DNA of 21,808 nucleotides from JADJPL01 sp964607915 (GTDB taxonomy: Bacteria > Bacteroidota > Bacteroidia > Chitinophagales > Saprospiraceae): assembly GCA_964607915.1 (NCBI GenBank), contig CAZSMU010000057.1, positions 1 to 21,808 on the forward strand, written 5' to 3'. Both the position numbers and the translations under genes were made by a program. A model generated the notes under the pieces. The model saw only the letters and a list, made by a program, of their open reading frames with translations. It did not search any database and was not told the origin of the DNA. Shown here piece after piece: positions 9,001 to 14,895 of the stretch. Every line of letters begins with the position of its first letter. Within the stretch, counting starts at the first letter, position 1.

Positions 9001-11326
9001 TCAGCAAATCGCTTGTAATGCCCCATCCGGTACTCCATTGGCGCTCATAGTTGCTGTTGAACTTGGCCACGATACTGAGTTCCTTTGCATCCGGCGACAC
9101 CACCTGGAAGGCGCAATCTGTGATCAGCCCAGTCGGTGCTTTAGGTGCGACATTCCAATAATAATTGGCGACAAAGTATATATCATTGGTAGTTGGATTG
9201 ATATCCATATCCATATAATAGGAATACACATAGTCCCCATTTCCCTCTGTGGGCATGTAGTACGTCGAGTACAGAGCCTGCTTGCCGTCCTGGCTCAGTT
9301 TCATGAGCAGGGCGTATTGAGAACTGGGGTGCCTTACTGCGTCCGGGACGGTTCGCTGGAAAGCGTTGGAGGTCGTGGGAATATCGTCTTTGTTCGAGAA
9401 GAAAATAATCCAGGGGTTGGCCGCATTATCGAGGGCCAGGCCTGCTTCTCCATAGGAGGTCGATTCTTCTCCTTCTCCCCCTACCAGGGTACCCCATAGT
9501 TTGGAGCCGTTGGCTCCGGACAATTTGAGCAGGAATAGATCGTAATCCTCGCCCGAGTGGGTGGACTTATACGCTCCGGCCGTAGGTATGTTGCCGTGCG
9601 GGGCGGTATAGCTAAAATCCACCGAACCCAACAGGACGATGTTGCCGGCGGAATCTATTTTCATATCGTTGATAAAGAATATGGATCCTTTGGCCCCCCC
9701 CTGGGCGACCACGCCACTCCAGAGTATGGTGCCCGAGGAGTTGAGTTTGGTCGCTACGATTTTCGCGTTGGTAGTGTTGTCGCCCGGCAGGCCCTGGACG
9801 GGATAGTCGGGAGAAGTCGAGTTAGAGACCACGATTACGTTGCCGGCGGGGTCGAGGGCGAGGGCGAAGCCCCCGCTGTTGTAGCTGTCGTAATCCGCAC
9901 CCCCCAGATAGCGGCTCCACGTACGGGTGGAGAGGCTGTGGTCGAATCTGGCGAGCAGGATATCGTCGTAATTGGGACTTGGTTGGGCGGAAAAAGAGCC
10001 CGAGTTCATATTGGGGGATTCCGTAACGGCCATGAGGTACACCCCGTCGGCATTCACGGCTATGTTGACGTAATCTTCGTATTCACTTCCGCCAAAATAG
10101 GTGGCGGCCAGCAGCTTGCCCTGCGGGCTGAGCTTGGCGATAAAGGCCTCGTTGTCAAAGCTGCTGCCGGCACGGGTGGTCTGGAAGGCACCTGCGGTGG
10201 CCATTCCGTCCATCTCGGCCGTCAAGGCCAAATAGATGTTGCCGGAGGCATCTACGTCCAGGTAGTCGTTGCCATAGACCGAGACATCGCCGCTCAGATT
10301 GGAGAACAGGAAGGTACCCATAGCCAGCCGGGGTGTAGGGTCTATGGTCAGCGTCTGGCTGCGGTCGTAGGCCGGCGTTTGGAAGCCGAACACATTGCCC
10401 GCTTTGCGGGTATAGGAAACGTTGATTGGATTGGACACTTTGCCGACCCAGGAAGCTGGGATGCTCTCCTGCAGTTCCCCGTTGGCCAGTTGGAGGACGA
10501 TGTTGCCGTCCACCAGGTCCACCTGGTTAGCGCCGTTGTAGCGCATCTGGATGCGGGCAGCGTCGGCACCGGGGTGTACGATGAAGTTGTACTCTATCGG
10601 TTTGTCTTCTGCCGGGCGGGAGAGGAATTCCAGGTCTATGCCAGGATAGATATCTTTGTACACGATGCGGCGGAATTGCCGCACTGACTGTATAGCGGAG
10701 GCATTGCCGTGGAAGTAGTTGGTCGTCGCCTCGGTCGGTTCCCCTGCTTCGATGCGCGCGTCCGGGTTTGCGCCCAACAGGTCTATGTCCACCCGATGGT
10801 ATTTGAGGGTGGGCTGCTGTTTTTGACGCGATTCCCTGTCTTTTCCTTTTTTCCGGGCACCCGGGCTTTTTCGCGGGCTTTCGGGGTTCTCTTCCGGTTT
10901 TTCCACGACATAGGTATCGTAGCTGAAGCCGGTGGCGCGCAACTGCACGTTCAGGCCGGGCTGGCGGAGCAGGTATTTCACAGCCGGGTTGGGCGCTCCG
11001 TCCTGGTCGTAGAGCTGGCCTTTATTTTCTTCGAACCCCTGCGCTTGCTCATACACTTCCATGGCGGCCCGGGGGGTCATCCTGGGCTGTTCCGACACCC
11101 GTTGAGCGGGGTTGAAGGCCTGGGGCACCTGAGCCGGGCGCTGTACTGCCGGAGGGGTGGGAGTCTGCTGCTTCGCAGGCAGATCGGCGAGGCTGGCCTG
11201 CCGATAGGCCGAGGAGGCCAGGACGAGGGCCCCGTATGCGAAGGCCAGGACGAAAACACTTTTGATCCGGCTTCCCCATACCTTGGGGCGCGCCTTTGCG
11301 ACAGGGCGTTTCAGTTGCTTGTTCAT
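1..11326 (-). CDS. Giant multidomain surface adhesin (SBBP/Ig/GEVED/TSP3/SprB mosaic), 3' end off window
   Basis: Starts at ATG 11326 and reads without a stop to base 1, at least 3775 codons; the C-terminus, where a T9SS sorting domain would sit, is not visible. Residues 1-22 are basic and 23-41 hydrophobic (signal peptide or anchor). ENKGQ at 100-104 opens the N-terminal domain typical of SBBP-repeat proteins, ending near LTIDP (about 335); a charged Lys/Arg/Glu insert lies at 143-171. Residues 335-820 hold propeller-like repeats (TYFGG, RYLGG, TLVGG). About 940-1935: ten or so Ig/PKD-like units opening with motifs like AGADKTVCAG. About 1939-2126: GEVED domain (GDAPTSY, DEDGV, WADFDRNG, GEVEDY). 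Then cadherin-like Ig units (NVLLNDMDAQGD), SdrD B-like units (GIVWYDNNRNGRRD), a second GEVED (2679-2846), DxDxDG repeats (2848-3029), more Ig units (NVLLNDVDADGD) and a SprB-like repeat (CSGGTTGSIDLSVKGG, about 3620-3690). Inferred role: secreted or cell-surface adhesin. Domain family calls come from motifs by eye. Confidence 0.93.
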   Translation of the reverse strand, partial: MNKQLKRPVAKARPKVWGSRIKSVFVLAFAYGALVLASSAYRQASLADLPAKQQTPTPPAVQRPAQVPQAFNPAQRVSEQPRMTPRAAMEVYEQAQGFEENKGQLYDQDGAPNPAVKYLLRQPGLNVQLRATGFSYDTYVVEKPEENPESPRKSPGARKKGKDRESRQKQQPTLKYHRVDIDLLGANPDARIEAGEPTEATTNYFHGNASAIQSVRQFRRIVYKDIYPGIDLEFLSRPAEDKPIEYNFIVHPGADAARIQMRYNGANQVDLVDGNIVLQLANGELQESIPASWVGKVSNPINVSYTRKAGNVFGFQTPAYDRSQTLTIDPTPRLAMGTFLFSNLSGDVSVYGNDYLDVDASGNIYLALTAEMDGMATAGAFQTTRAGSSFDNEAFIAKLSPQGKLLAATYFGGSEYEDYVNIAVNADGVYLMAVTESPNMNSGSFSAQPSPNYDDILLARFDHSLSTRTWSRYLGGADYDSYNSGGFALALDPAGNVIVVSNSTSPDYPVQGLPGDNTTNAKIVATKLNSSGTILWSGVVAQGGAKGSIFFINDMKIDSAGNIVLLGSVDFSYTAPHGNIPTAGAYKSTHSGEDYDLFLLKLSGANGSKLWGTLVGGEGEESTSYGEAGLALDNAANPWIIFFSNKDDIPTTSNAFQRTVPDAVRHPSSQYALLMKLSQDGKQALYSTYYMPTEGNGDYVYSYYMDMDINPTTNDIYFVANYYWNVAPKAPTGLITDCAFQVVSPDAKELSIVAKFNSNYERQWSTGWGITSDLLNVDLHNGRLYLSSFTDDQLESATTPGAQETSSGGSYSVWLSALEDGFIPSDIALSDNSIDTLQEACAGGLSKSILGSKVSITSPENYFSPVLYQWQVSPDQTTWTNIAGATEKNYSPEPGNADRYFRRVVLLPGPAVIGGSCENVPMDTSNVHTFRIRTSGGNQLIAPTATIANGPRGYTCPGSSVTLSGSVTGGSGTGYTYKWFVGSDTMAASTSASLTHSPSVSTIYTLRATDSNGCFGIDQIPVATVNGNAGADKSFCEGSSGVQIGPNPIQGTPLVQYAWAANASLSCTNCAQPVATPSSATSYYLTVTVSKIGGGTCTMLDTVLVTPIAAPGADFAGADQTLCKDGTTTAQLGIPSVTGFTYAWSPTSYLSSATVARPTFQPAANQVPSQLQYTLTATKSGCTFVDYVKVASLYPNVNETSICGTRWVTHQGPVNPEGTVYAWEKVSGDGTLSILNTQLGGANVQVKLGSGNTVVFRRKATLNGVSCYSGNIALGACTGGASANCVISRVDVLDAPNCPRLSSTGYRVAAIGVNSTDFNFRWSPANAFDDATKAVPRVVSQTPNLSITVTATSKSDSTNVCTYTLVVNNSSLSLPVFAAPNKFNCPKDTVSIGLANNSNYTYSWNNTSGMLDPNNARLTSNPRVALSSGNQSYVVEVKDITSGCIIKDTVAVQTANVTANAGADKTVCAGAVVQIGTSVDTNLTRTYSWSPVAPWTNGTNGNSPQPELTFATDLEMILTVSDPASGCSVKDTVLLKAPTGTFFPGVAADTICPGGSTKIKGSPVQGVSYSWLSPNAGLSATNIINPVASPTTTTTYTLRASGCGAPVDTMITIEVKTAPDFTLTDKTICPSTGGAIGIGASGNTGSLSNVSTYAWSPTTNLSAANVANPTAKANRETNYTLKVTYTNGCSVSKTLKVTPTPGTAADAGPDYSVCAGESVTLGQAPVSGSTYSWSPTTGLDNPSSAQPKANPTTTTVYKLTVSNGSCTATDSTTVTIKALPALEIAGNTNVCLPGSTTLSVSNPSNSISYQWLGTAIESPTSPTTVVRPTANQRYRVIQTHRTTGCTGSEEVYVAVTPAGFAVDTTPTRQLVICQGDSVVLPLKITPSAGNYQYAWTPSPSLSNAFAKNPAARPTATTTYTGVVTNLANNCQTSVSVPVRVIPIEDCAGDEYGDAPTSYENNGDPAKHGIVPTLRMGNFIDADNGGNNVAAGNVALGDDNNQYPDEDGVSTPADIQYSENSYELVIGSVLNDTASVAYLVAWADFDRNGTFDSDERSEILSVPRDSTPRVLGLSWQGFNPGRSLPPGRTYLRVRLTSDISGNWLQNPSPYGYRADGEVEDYSFNIVRFFPFPDFGVTDKNVPLSGDLGINDQGRSSGVTYLPATSDPGNPSAAALTVNSNGTFSFPGASPGLYKFTVPAFNGVDTTFFPVTVSVLDPDTDNPPMAHVDIAETLSNQPVTIPTIANDLAGRVGGKVLPATVEIVTPPASGSVSVNPTTGAITFTPGVNFIGTISYTYRVKDNVSGTWSYASQFVSVIPTGGDNSILTAHDVALVPAAAVSTGNVLLNDMDAQGDSMSVTPDTVITSDYTFILAANGTYTFKGSPSFTGKATFTYTACDDGTPQACSQNILDVVARRAISGIVWYDNNRNGRRDTISLNRDEKRVVGATAELYTCAGSAVANTQLSTDSSGGYAIPMPAAGSYKFKLDYSGVAQAANHKFTIPNIEANSLDSIDSDIPFDNNGFSTCFTVSSGTVGVSFDGGIFADADNDFRPDSVESNTASANPFGVLYCENSGEIIPGGSISVTGPGTVYITHSGSTGAYHFLVDAEGVYTIAVTNPSGYHSSLACTGRTDTLNGIGIVSLGSADANANGFLDNDSCAANTYYYKVRLAPGSLVSNNNFALQCLDLGDLPSGYPVTIAQNGARHQVSRTPRVYLGSSVDRDSNGQPDANAGQQSGGDDGNGSDDEDGVTKPSTFFRGQTATFTVSVRTDTLAYVYGYIDWNMDRDFLDSAEVEFDSIAANGTVSLVFDVPQSVVIDSVLGARFRVGTSRDAVDQVTGFAKDGEVEDYIVLVRGDSDNDGIPDIVEDKNANGVVDPGETDPNNPDSDGDGIDDGIEDTDKDGTLDPGETDPLDTDSDGDGIDDGIEDADKDGIVDAGETDPRDVDTDNDGISDGVEDADRNGQFDPGETDPLDVDTDADGVDDGVEDADKDGIVDPGEIDPRIPDTDGDGVLDGQEVSAGDNPLDPCDPVQNPGYLGFVTANSIWAASDCDGDGYSNAQELTMKTDPYSGFYGSDMQITYAGVQVLGRLATNDSPGSGSSFGPVQRDLSNPSDSLPVLNQDGTYSFRATVPGTYRFSVRVCPPGATANCPLSRLEIRVLTAYSPLNRPVAHPDRATTKEGQAVVVKTLANDGAGSGSTTLRASSVRVITPLDALTQGTATVDTSTGNIRFTPATGFSGNLRYAYEVCDSQTPTSRCDTGFQELTVLGTGSPNTTFGADDYQMAVPGTTVTGNVLLNDVDADGDTLVATPLDTTIPGVGRAVLQANGSYTFYPDSSFQGTLNLPYTACSTVGGTTRCTRNTLYILATPPPLALNPDQTLCHTATTTRISFNTAFPGFVYTWTNSKPSIGLPASGTGNIAPFAAMNTGTVPDTAIIRVTATLNGLLAARDTILIIVTPGMRASAASVSPSVCINTALPTLTHTTNRATGIGTVTGLPLGVSAVWTAGQITISGTPVVAGAFPYRIPLTGGCASDTAKGIITVHLYPDANITDLSATGGVLCTQGPVSLQGSGGLSYRWNTGDTTSRITPYLLETSDFTVTVTGPGGCTSTASTRIAVNPPIEVSGSVFPTCSGGTTGSIDLSVKGGTAPYRFSWSSRATSEDLSNLSAGTYTVRVSDAYGCSVSQTFLVSGSVAPPALNITLPGEVCEGSTATVVLTPSQAMRISYRVGGSAVETFNSLTTPIQIPLLDLQNSTDFLIQSAVSLATGCAIPEGSIRRTI
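2321..2770 (-). repeat. Five tandem 90-bp calcium-binding (thrombospondin type 3-like) repeats inside the giant gene
   Basis: The plus-strand string cgcccg(g/c)(a/g)tc recurs at exactly 2341, 2431, 2521, 2611 and 2701, a strict 90-bp period. On the coding strand each unit encodes 30 residues of the form GETDPLDTDSDGDGIDDGIE followed by DADKDG. The DxDxDG loops are the calcium-binding pattern of thrombospondin type 3 repeats. The ladder probably acts as a calcium-stiffened spacer between the second GEVED domain and the distal Ig modules. A sixth, more diverged unit lies on the 2240-2320 side. Confidence 0.9.
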
Positions 11327-11412
11327 AACATTCAGAATGGCTATTAGCAATGCGGGCAGCATGGGGCATCCTGTCGTAGACGAGAGTTCTCCAAGTACCC
11401 GATAAGGAAACC

Positions 11413-11420
11413 CAAACATA
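11413..11420 (-). promoter_or_regulatory. Candidate -7 element (TATGTTTG) for the giant adhesin
   Basis: The reverse complement reads TATGTTTG, a full match to the Bacteroidota -7 consensus TAnnTTTG, in the correct direction. It would place the transcript start about 80 bases before the adhesin ATG at 11326. I see no good TTG-type -33 element at the usual spacing, so the call rests on one 8-base match. Confidence 0.4.
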
Positions 11421-11618
11421 CCTTGAGAAAAACGGGACCCATAATAAATCACGCCCCACTTCCCGCCATGGCAAAACCGCTTTCTGCCACTCCTTTGCAT
11501 CTGCCCGATAGAAGCCTGTCGTTTGGTTTCATTTTTCGCCAAATGCCTGCCATGGGATTGCCAGTGCTCAAAAACAACCCTACCATGCGTTTTATTTGGC
11601 TTTACCTATCGTCGGACC

Positions 11619-11639
11619 TGTACAATTATATGTACAATT
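11619..11639. promoter_or_regulatory. Tandem TGTACAATT site, possible operator
   Basis: TGTACAATT occurs at 11619-11627 and again at 11631-11639, a 12-bp period of about one helical turn. The TGTACA core of each copy is itself a palindrome. It sits about 55 bp upstream of a candidate -7 element that would drive the AraC-type regulator. A regulator-binding site is inferred from position and repetition; which protein binds is unknown. Confidence 0.35.
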
Positions 11640-11694
11640 CTGGGTATAGCGGCTTTTGGGGTAGGACGGGGCTGACGGGTAACACGCAAACATC

Positions 11695-11702
11695 TATCTT
11701 TG
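11695..11702 (+). promoter_or_regulatory. Candidate -7 element (TATCTTTG) upstream of the AraC-type regulator
   Basis: TATCTTTG matches the TAnnTTTG consensus exactly and points towards the gene at 11951. The expected -33 position, about 20 bases upstream, has only ctg in place of TTG. The implied leader of about 240 bases is long. Confidence 0.4.
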
Positions 11703-11950
11703 GAGAAGTGCACAAGGGAGAGGGAAGGCATCGTATGGTCAGGTGAACTGAAAAACAAAACCAGGTCCCGGCAAAAGAAATGTGGCCCACCGGCTCCAAA
11801 GGTGCATTTTGCAGTTTTCTTGACAATTTTTGCAGAGTAGTTCAGGGATTCCTTGCGATTTTTGCGAAAGAGAAAAAGTGCAAGAACCGGCCTGCCGGTT
11901 GGGCCAGCCCCGGTTGCCGGCACTCCCTGCACCTGTCCAAAATCCTCGTT

Positions 11951-13645
11951 ATGACAACTCGATACCTATTCTTCCTCCTGCCTGTTTTCGCCTGCTCCTT
12001 TCCAAGGATATGGGCACAGGATACCGCTTTAGTCAAAATCAAATCTTTCCAGATGCCTATTATCTCCCTGGCCCACGACGGCAAGGGGAATATTTGGTTC
12101 AATACAAGTTCTGATTTGTACACTTTTGACGGAGAGCGTATAAAATGGATAAAGCATCTTTCCCAGCGGAAAACCCTGATTTACAAAGACGGAAAAGTAC
12201 AGTTTTACCGGGGTATCTGGGGTAGGGACAGGAGGCTGGTCAGCCCCCCCTGGGCGGGGAACGAGCCTTGGGCACGTTATCTGCCCCAGGGCAACCAGGA
12301 AATTTTCGCTGCCCCGGACAAGAAGGGAATGATCTGGGTGACCAGGGGCCAGCACTTGTTCGGGTTCAAAATCGAGCGCAATTTCCACCGCTCCCTGCAA
12401 GGCCATAGCCTTCGCGGAATCCTCCCGTGCGAGGGAGACCTTTGGGTTGGTTCGTATTCGGGAGTTTTCAAAAACGGCCAGCTCTGTCTGGGCGACTCTA
12501 TCTATACAAACGGAAACCTGATTGGTGTTTCGCCAAATAAAATATTCATTCCCAGCTATTTGCTGTTTTCTTATGACCTTTTAAACCACGAGATAGAGCA
12601 CATCCCTTTCCCCGATGCACCCGTCTTCAAAGAAGCCCATGCCGACTGCCTGGTCCAGGTCGGGAATCAGGTCTGGGCAGGGTCTTCGGTCGGTCTGTTC
12701 CGGCTTCAGGGAGATAGACTCGTAAAAGAGCCCCTGAACGTGCCTGTGGAATATATGTCTGCCCAAGGACGTACCCTATACCTGGCTACCACGAAGGGGA
12801 TATATCGGCGCGATGAAGAAGGGAGGCTACAGATGATGCGCCAGTTCCCGGAGCAGGTCTTTAATTTCATCGAAAAAATCGGCGACGCCTGGTGGGCAGC
12901 TTCCGAGCAGGGCATCTGGTGCTGGAAAGGCGGCGAAGCACCTGCGGAGCGCCTGTTCCCAGACGGCCCCCTCGCCCAGCTCGAGACCTATGCCATCCTG
13001 CGGGACAAAGCAGGGTATTATTGGGCGAGCTCCGTCAGCGGATTGTACCGATTCCGACCCGAACTGGACTACTATGAACACCACCTGGGCAAAATAGAAT
13101 TCAACAAGCGCTCTTTTGCGGCGATCCGGGATACCTTTTACTTTGGCAGTACAAACGGGCTGGTCGCCTTTGACCCGCTGGGGTTTGCCCCCATGGAGTC
13201 CGTTGAGGATTTGCCCAGGCGTTCGACAAGCCGATATCTACTCGCCGGCCTGTTTGTGCTATTGCTGGCCATCGTCTTTTTCTTGTACCGACAATGGAAA
13301 AAAACGGAGCGAATCTTGCAGGCAGCCCATTCCGCCCTCCATCAGGAACCACTGCCCGACCCCGATAGCTTAGCGGCCAAACTGGAACAGTATATCCTGC
13401 AAAATATAACCACCGTGACCGTCGAATCGCTGAGCACCTTCGCCGGTGTTTCGGAGCGCACCCTGTACCGCCTGCTCAAGGAAGCCTACTCGACTACGCC
13501 CGGCGACTTAATCCGGGAAGTGAAGGTAAAACGCATCCGGGAGCTGATGGCTCAACACCCGGGCCTATCCCGGGAAAAGATGGCCTACATGGTGGGGTAT
13601 TCCCCGACCAATCTGTCGCGGATACTGGGAGAATTGGAAGTCTGA
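11951..13645 (+). CDS. Transmembrane propeller-AraC regulator (no histidine kinase)
   Basis: 564 residues. Residues 1-23 are a signal peptide (FFLLPVFACSF, cleavage likely after WAQ), so I chose the ATG at 11951 over the in-frame ATG at 11780. Residues about 30-410 are repeats such as AHDGKGNIWF, GDLWVGSYSGVF, NQVWAGSSVGLFRL, RTLYLATTKGIYR, DAWWAASEQGIWCW and GYYWASSVSGLYRF, which match Reg_prop/two-component-regulator propeller blades. A single membrane helix lies at 429-447 (LLAGLFVLLLAIVFF). A cytoplasmic AraC-type domain follows at about 485-564, with two helix-turn-helix segments (VESLSTFAGVSERTLYRLLK and MAYMVGYSPTNLSRIL). There is no kinase, phosphoacceptor, receiver or Y_Y_Y domain between propeller and AraC domain. 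The protein should sense an outside signal and act directly on DNA at the membrane. The second HTH ends only a few residues after its recognition helix, slightly short for the family. Targets are unknown; the divergent adhesin and the downstream genes are candidates. Confidence 0.9.
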   Translation: MTTRYLFFLLPVFACSFPRIWAQDTALVKIKSFQMPIISLAHDGKGNIWFNTSSDLYTFDGERIKWIKHLSQRKTLIYKDGKVQFYRGIWGRDRRLVSPPWAGNEPWARYLPQGNQEIFAAPDKKGMIWVTRGQHLFGFKIERNFHRSLQGHSLRGILPCEGDLWVGSYSGVFKNGQLCLGDSIYTNGNLIGVSPNKIFIPSYLLFSYDLLNHEIEHIPFPDAPVFKEAHADCLVQVGNQVWAGSSVGLFRLQGDRLVKEPLNVPVEYMSAQGRTLYLATTKGIYRRDEEGRLQMMRQFPEQVFNFIEKIGDAWWAASEQGIWCWKGGEAPAERLFPDGPLAQLETYAILRDKAGYYWASSVSGLYRFRPELDYYEHHLGKIEFNKRSFAAIRDTFYFGSTNGLVAFDPLGFAPMESVEDLPRRSTSRYLLAGLFVLLLAIVFFLYRQWKKTERILQAAHSALHQEPLPDPDSLAAKLEQYILQNITTVTVESLSTFAGVSERTLYRLLKEAYSTTPGDLIREVKVKRIRELMAQHPGLSREKMAYMVGYSPTNLSRILGELEV

Positions 13646-13653
13646 TTCCCCCC

Positions 13654-13684
13654 TTGCAAGCGGTCGAAAAAGAACGTATCTTGC
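13654..13684 (+). promoter_or_regulatory. Candidate promoter for the membrane protein-amidohydrolase pair
   Basis: TTG at 13654-13656 is followed, 20 bases later, by TATCTTGC at 13677-13684, close to the TTG / TAnnTTTG arrangement of Bacteroidota promoters. It lies in the 64-bp gap after the regulator gene. The -7 element departs from consensus at its last two bases, so read-through from the regulator gene remains possible. Confidence 0.3.
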
Positions 13685-13709
13685 AGGTATATGCGCAAAA
13701 TCAACCGGT

Positions 13710-14873
13710 ATGACCCAGCTGCCTGTCTTTGAAACGGTATTCGCCCTGGTGCTCGTCTATGCCCTGCTGAGCATAGTGGTGTCCATCCTCATAGAAATGT
13801 GGAACTACTGGCGCAAGTCGCGCAGCAGAATGCTGGTACAGGCCATCCACCAGCTACTCAGCGATCCCATCAACAAGAACTACGGGGAGTTGCTGCTCGA
13901 GCATTACCTCATCAAAAACCTCTTTAACCCGGATACCAGACAGCCGCCGCAGTATATTTCGTCCAACCTCTTTGCAGAAGCGCTGATAGATGTCATTGCC
14001 CAACAGGCGCGGCACACGCTGGTCAAGCTCAACCTTCCTAAAGTAGATGAAAAAGACGGCAGCATAACTCCTATCTCAGATTCACGGAATACCGCCCCCG
14101 ACTTCGAAATCAAGGAAACCCTCCACCGCTTCCGCACGGGCCTCGAATCCATGAAACCCAGCCCGTTCCGGGATGCCATGTTTTCCATATACGACAAATC
14201 CGGGCAGAACGACTATGCCAACCTCAAGGCCAACCTCACGCAATGGTATGAAGACTACATGGAACGCGTTGGCGAATGGTACAAGGTCAAACAGTCCCGG
14301 AACGCCCTCTTTTTTGGGTTCGTCGTGGCCATAGGACTCAACCTGGATAGTATCCACCTGTTCCGCGCACTGAGTATGGACGCGCAGCTCCGCGGCTCCC
14401 TGGTTCAGGTCGCTGAAAAATTCGCCGACAACTACCGGCAACTGGCCGACTCCAGCCGTCAAAATGTGCAAGTATTGGAAAAGCTCGTCCGGGAAAATGG
14501 CCCGGATAGCCTTTCAACCCACTTTTTGAGGCGCCAGATCGACCTCCAGGACTCCGTGAGCAACGCATACCTGGAAAGGGCCGATAGCGTGCTCGGAATA
14601 CTTACCGGCATGGGCATCCCTATCGGTTGGAGCAGGACGGCAGCCCCGCTCAGTTGGTTCCAGGGGCAGAAAATGCCATTGCAGCGTCCGGGTGGAGCCA
14701 TCGGCTACTTCGAACGCTATCACAGCCGCTTCAGCATCCTTTATTTTTTAGGGATTGCTATTTCCGGTTTCGCCCTGAGCACAGGTGCCCCCTTTTGGTT
14801 TGAAGTATTGCTGAAACTGGCCAATATCCGGCGTTCCGGGAAAAAGCCGGATGAAGAAGTGAAAAAACGCTGA
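13710..14873 (+). CDS. Conserved uncharacterised membrane protein with GAPFWFEVL signature
   Basis: 387 residues, function not recognised. Membrane helices are at about 9-29 (VFALVLVYALLSIVVSILI), 198-218 (RNALFFGFVVAIGLNLDS) and 340-358 (SILYFLGIAISGFAL). Residues 40-190 and 225-330 are soluble and mostly helical. Two signatures resemble those I know from widespread uncharacterised bacterial membrane proteins: YMERVGEWYK just before helix 2 with a following LNLDS, and STGAPFWFEVLLKLANIR with a GKKP tail right after helix 3 (357-380). There is no visible catalytic motif. The gene starts 64 bp after the AraC-type regulator and ends 22 bp before the amidohydrolase, so it is probably cotranscribed with the latter. 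A membrane scaffold or sensor role is only a guess. Confidence 0.88.
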   Translation: MTQLPVFETVFALVLVYALLSIVVSILIEMWNYWRKSRSRMLVQAIHQLLSDPINKNYGELLLEHYLIKNLFNPDTRQPPQYISSNLFAEALIDVIAQQARHTLVKLNLPKVDEKDGSITPISDSRNTAPDFEIKETLHRFRTGLESMKPSPFRDAMFSIYDKSGQNDYANLKANLTQWYEDYMERVGEWYKVKQSRNALFFGFVVAIGLNLDSIHLFRALSMDAQLRGSLVQVAEKFADNYRQLADSSRQNVQVLEKLVRENGPDSLSTHFLRRQIDLQDSVSNAYLERADSVLGILTGMGIPIGWSRTAAPLSWFQGQKMPLQRPGGAIGYFERYHSRFSILYFLGIAISGFALSTGAPFWFEVLLKLANIRRSGKKPDEEVKKR

Positions 14874-14895
14874 GCAGCGCATAAAAGATATACCC

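Larger units (their letters stand above)
11327..11950. other. Divergent intergenic region between the giant adhesin and the AraC-type regulator
   Basis: This 624-bp stretch has no convincing gene. Open frames across it (for example 11423-11746, which begins with TTG) have no recognisable content. It is AT-richer than the flanking genes around 11580-11650. It holds two candidate -7 elements in opposite directions and a tandem TGTACAATT site, each listed separately. The frame of the regulator is open back to an ATG at 11780, but the translated segment 11780-11950 looks non-coding and a clean signal peptide begins at 11951. Confidence 0.6.

Noticed and set aside
9557..10687. Plus-strand open frame of 376 codons
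   Set aside because: It is antisense to the propeller region of the giant gene, with no domain or signal of its own. The minus-strand frame has clear homology-like motifs and continuous reading.
11423..11746. Possible small gene of 107 codons in the divergent intergenic region
   Set aside because: It starts with TTG, has no recognisable content and overlaps the candidate promoter and operator sequences.
11780..11950. Upstream in-frame extension of the AraC-type regulator
   Set aside because: It would put 57 non-conserved-looking residues before a clean signal peptide that begins exactly at the ATG at 11951.
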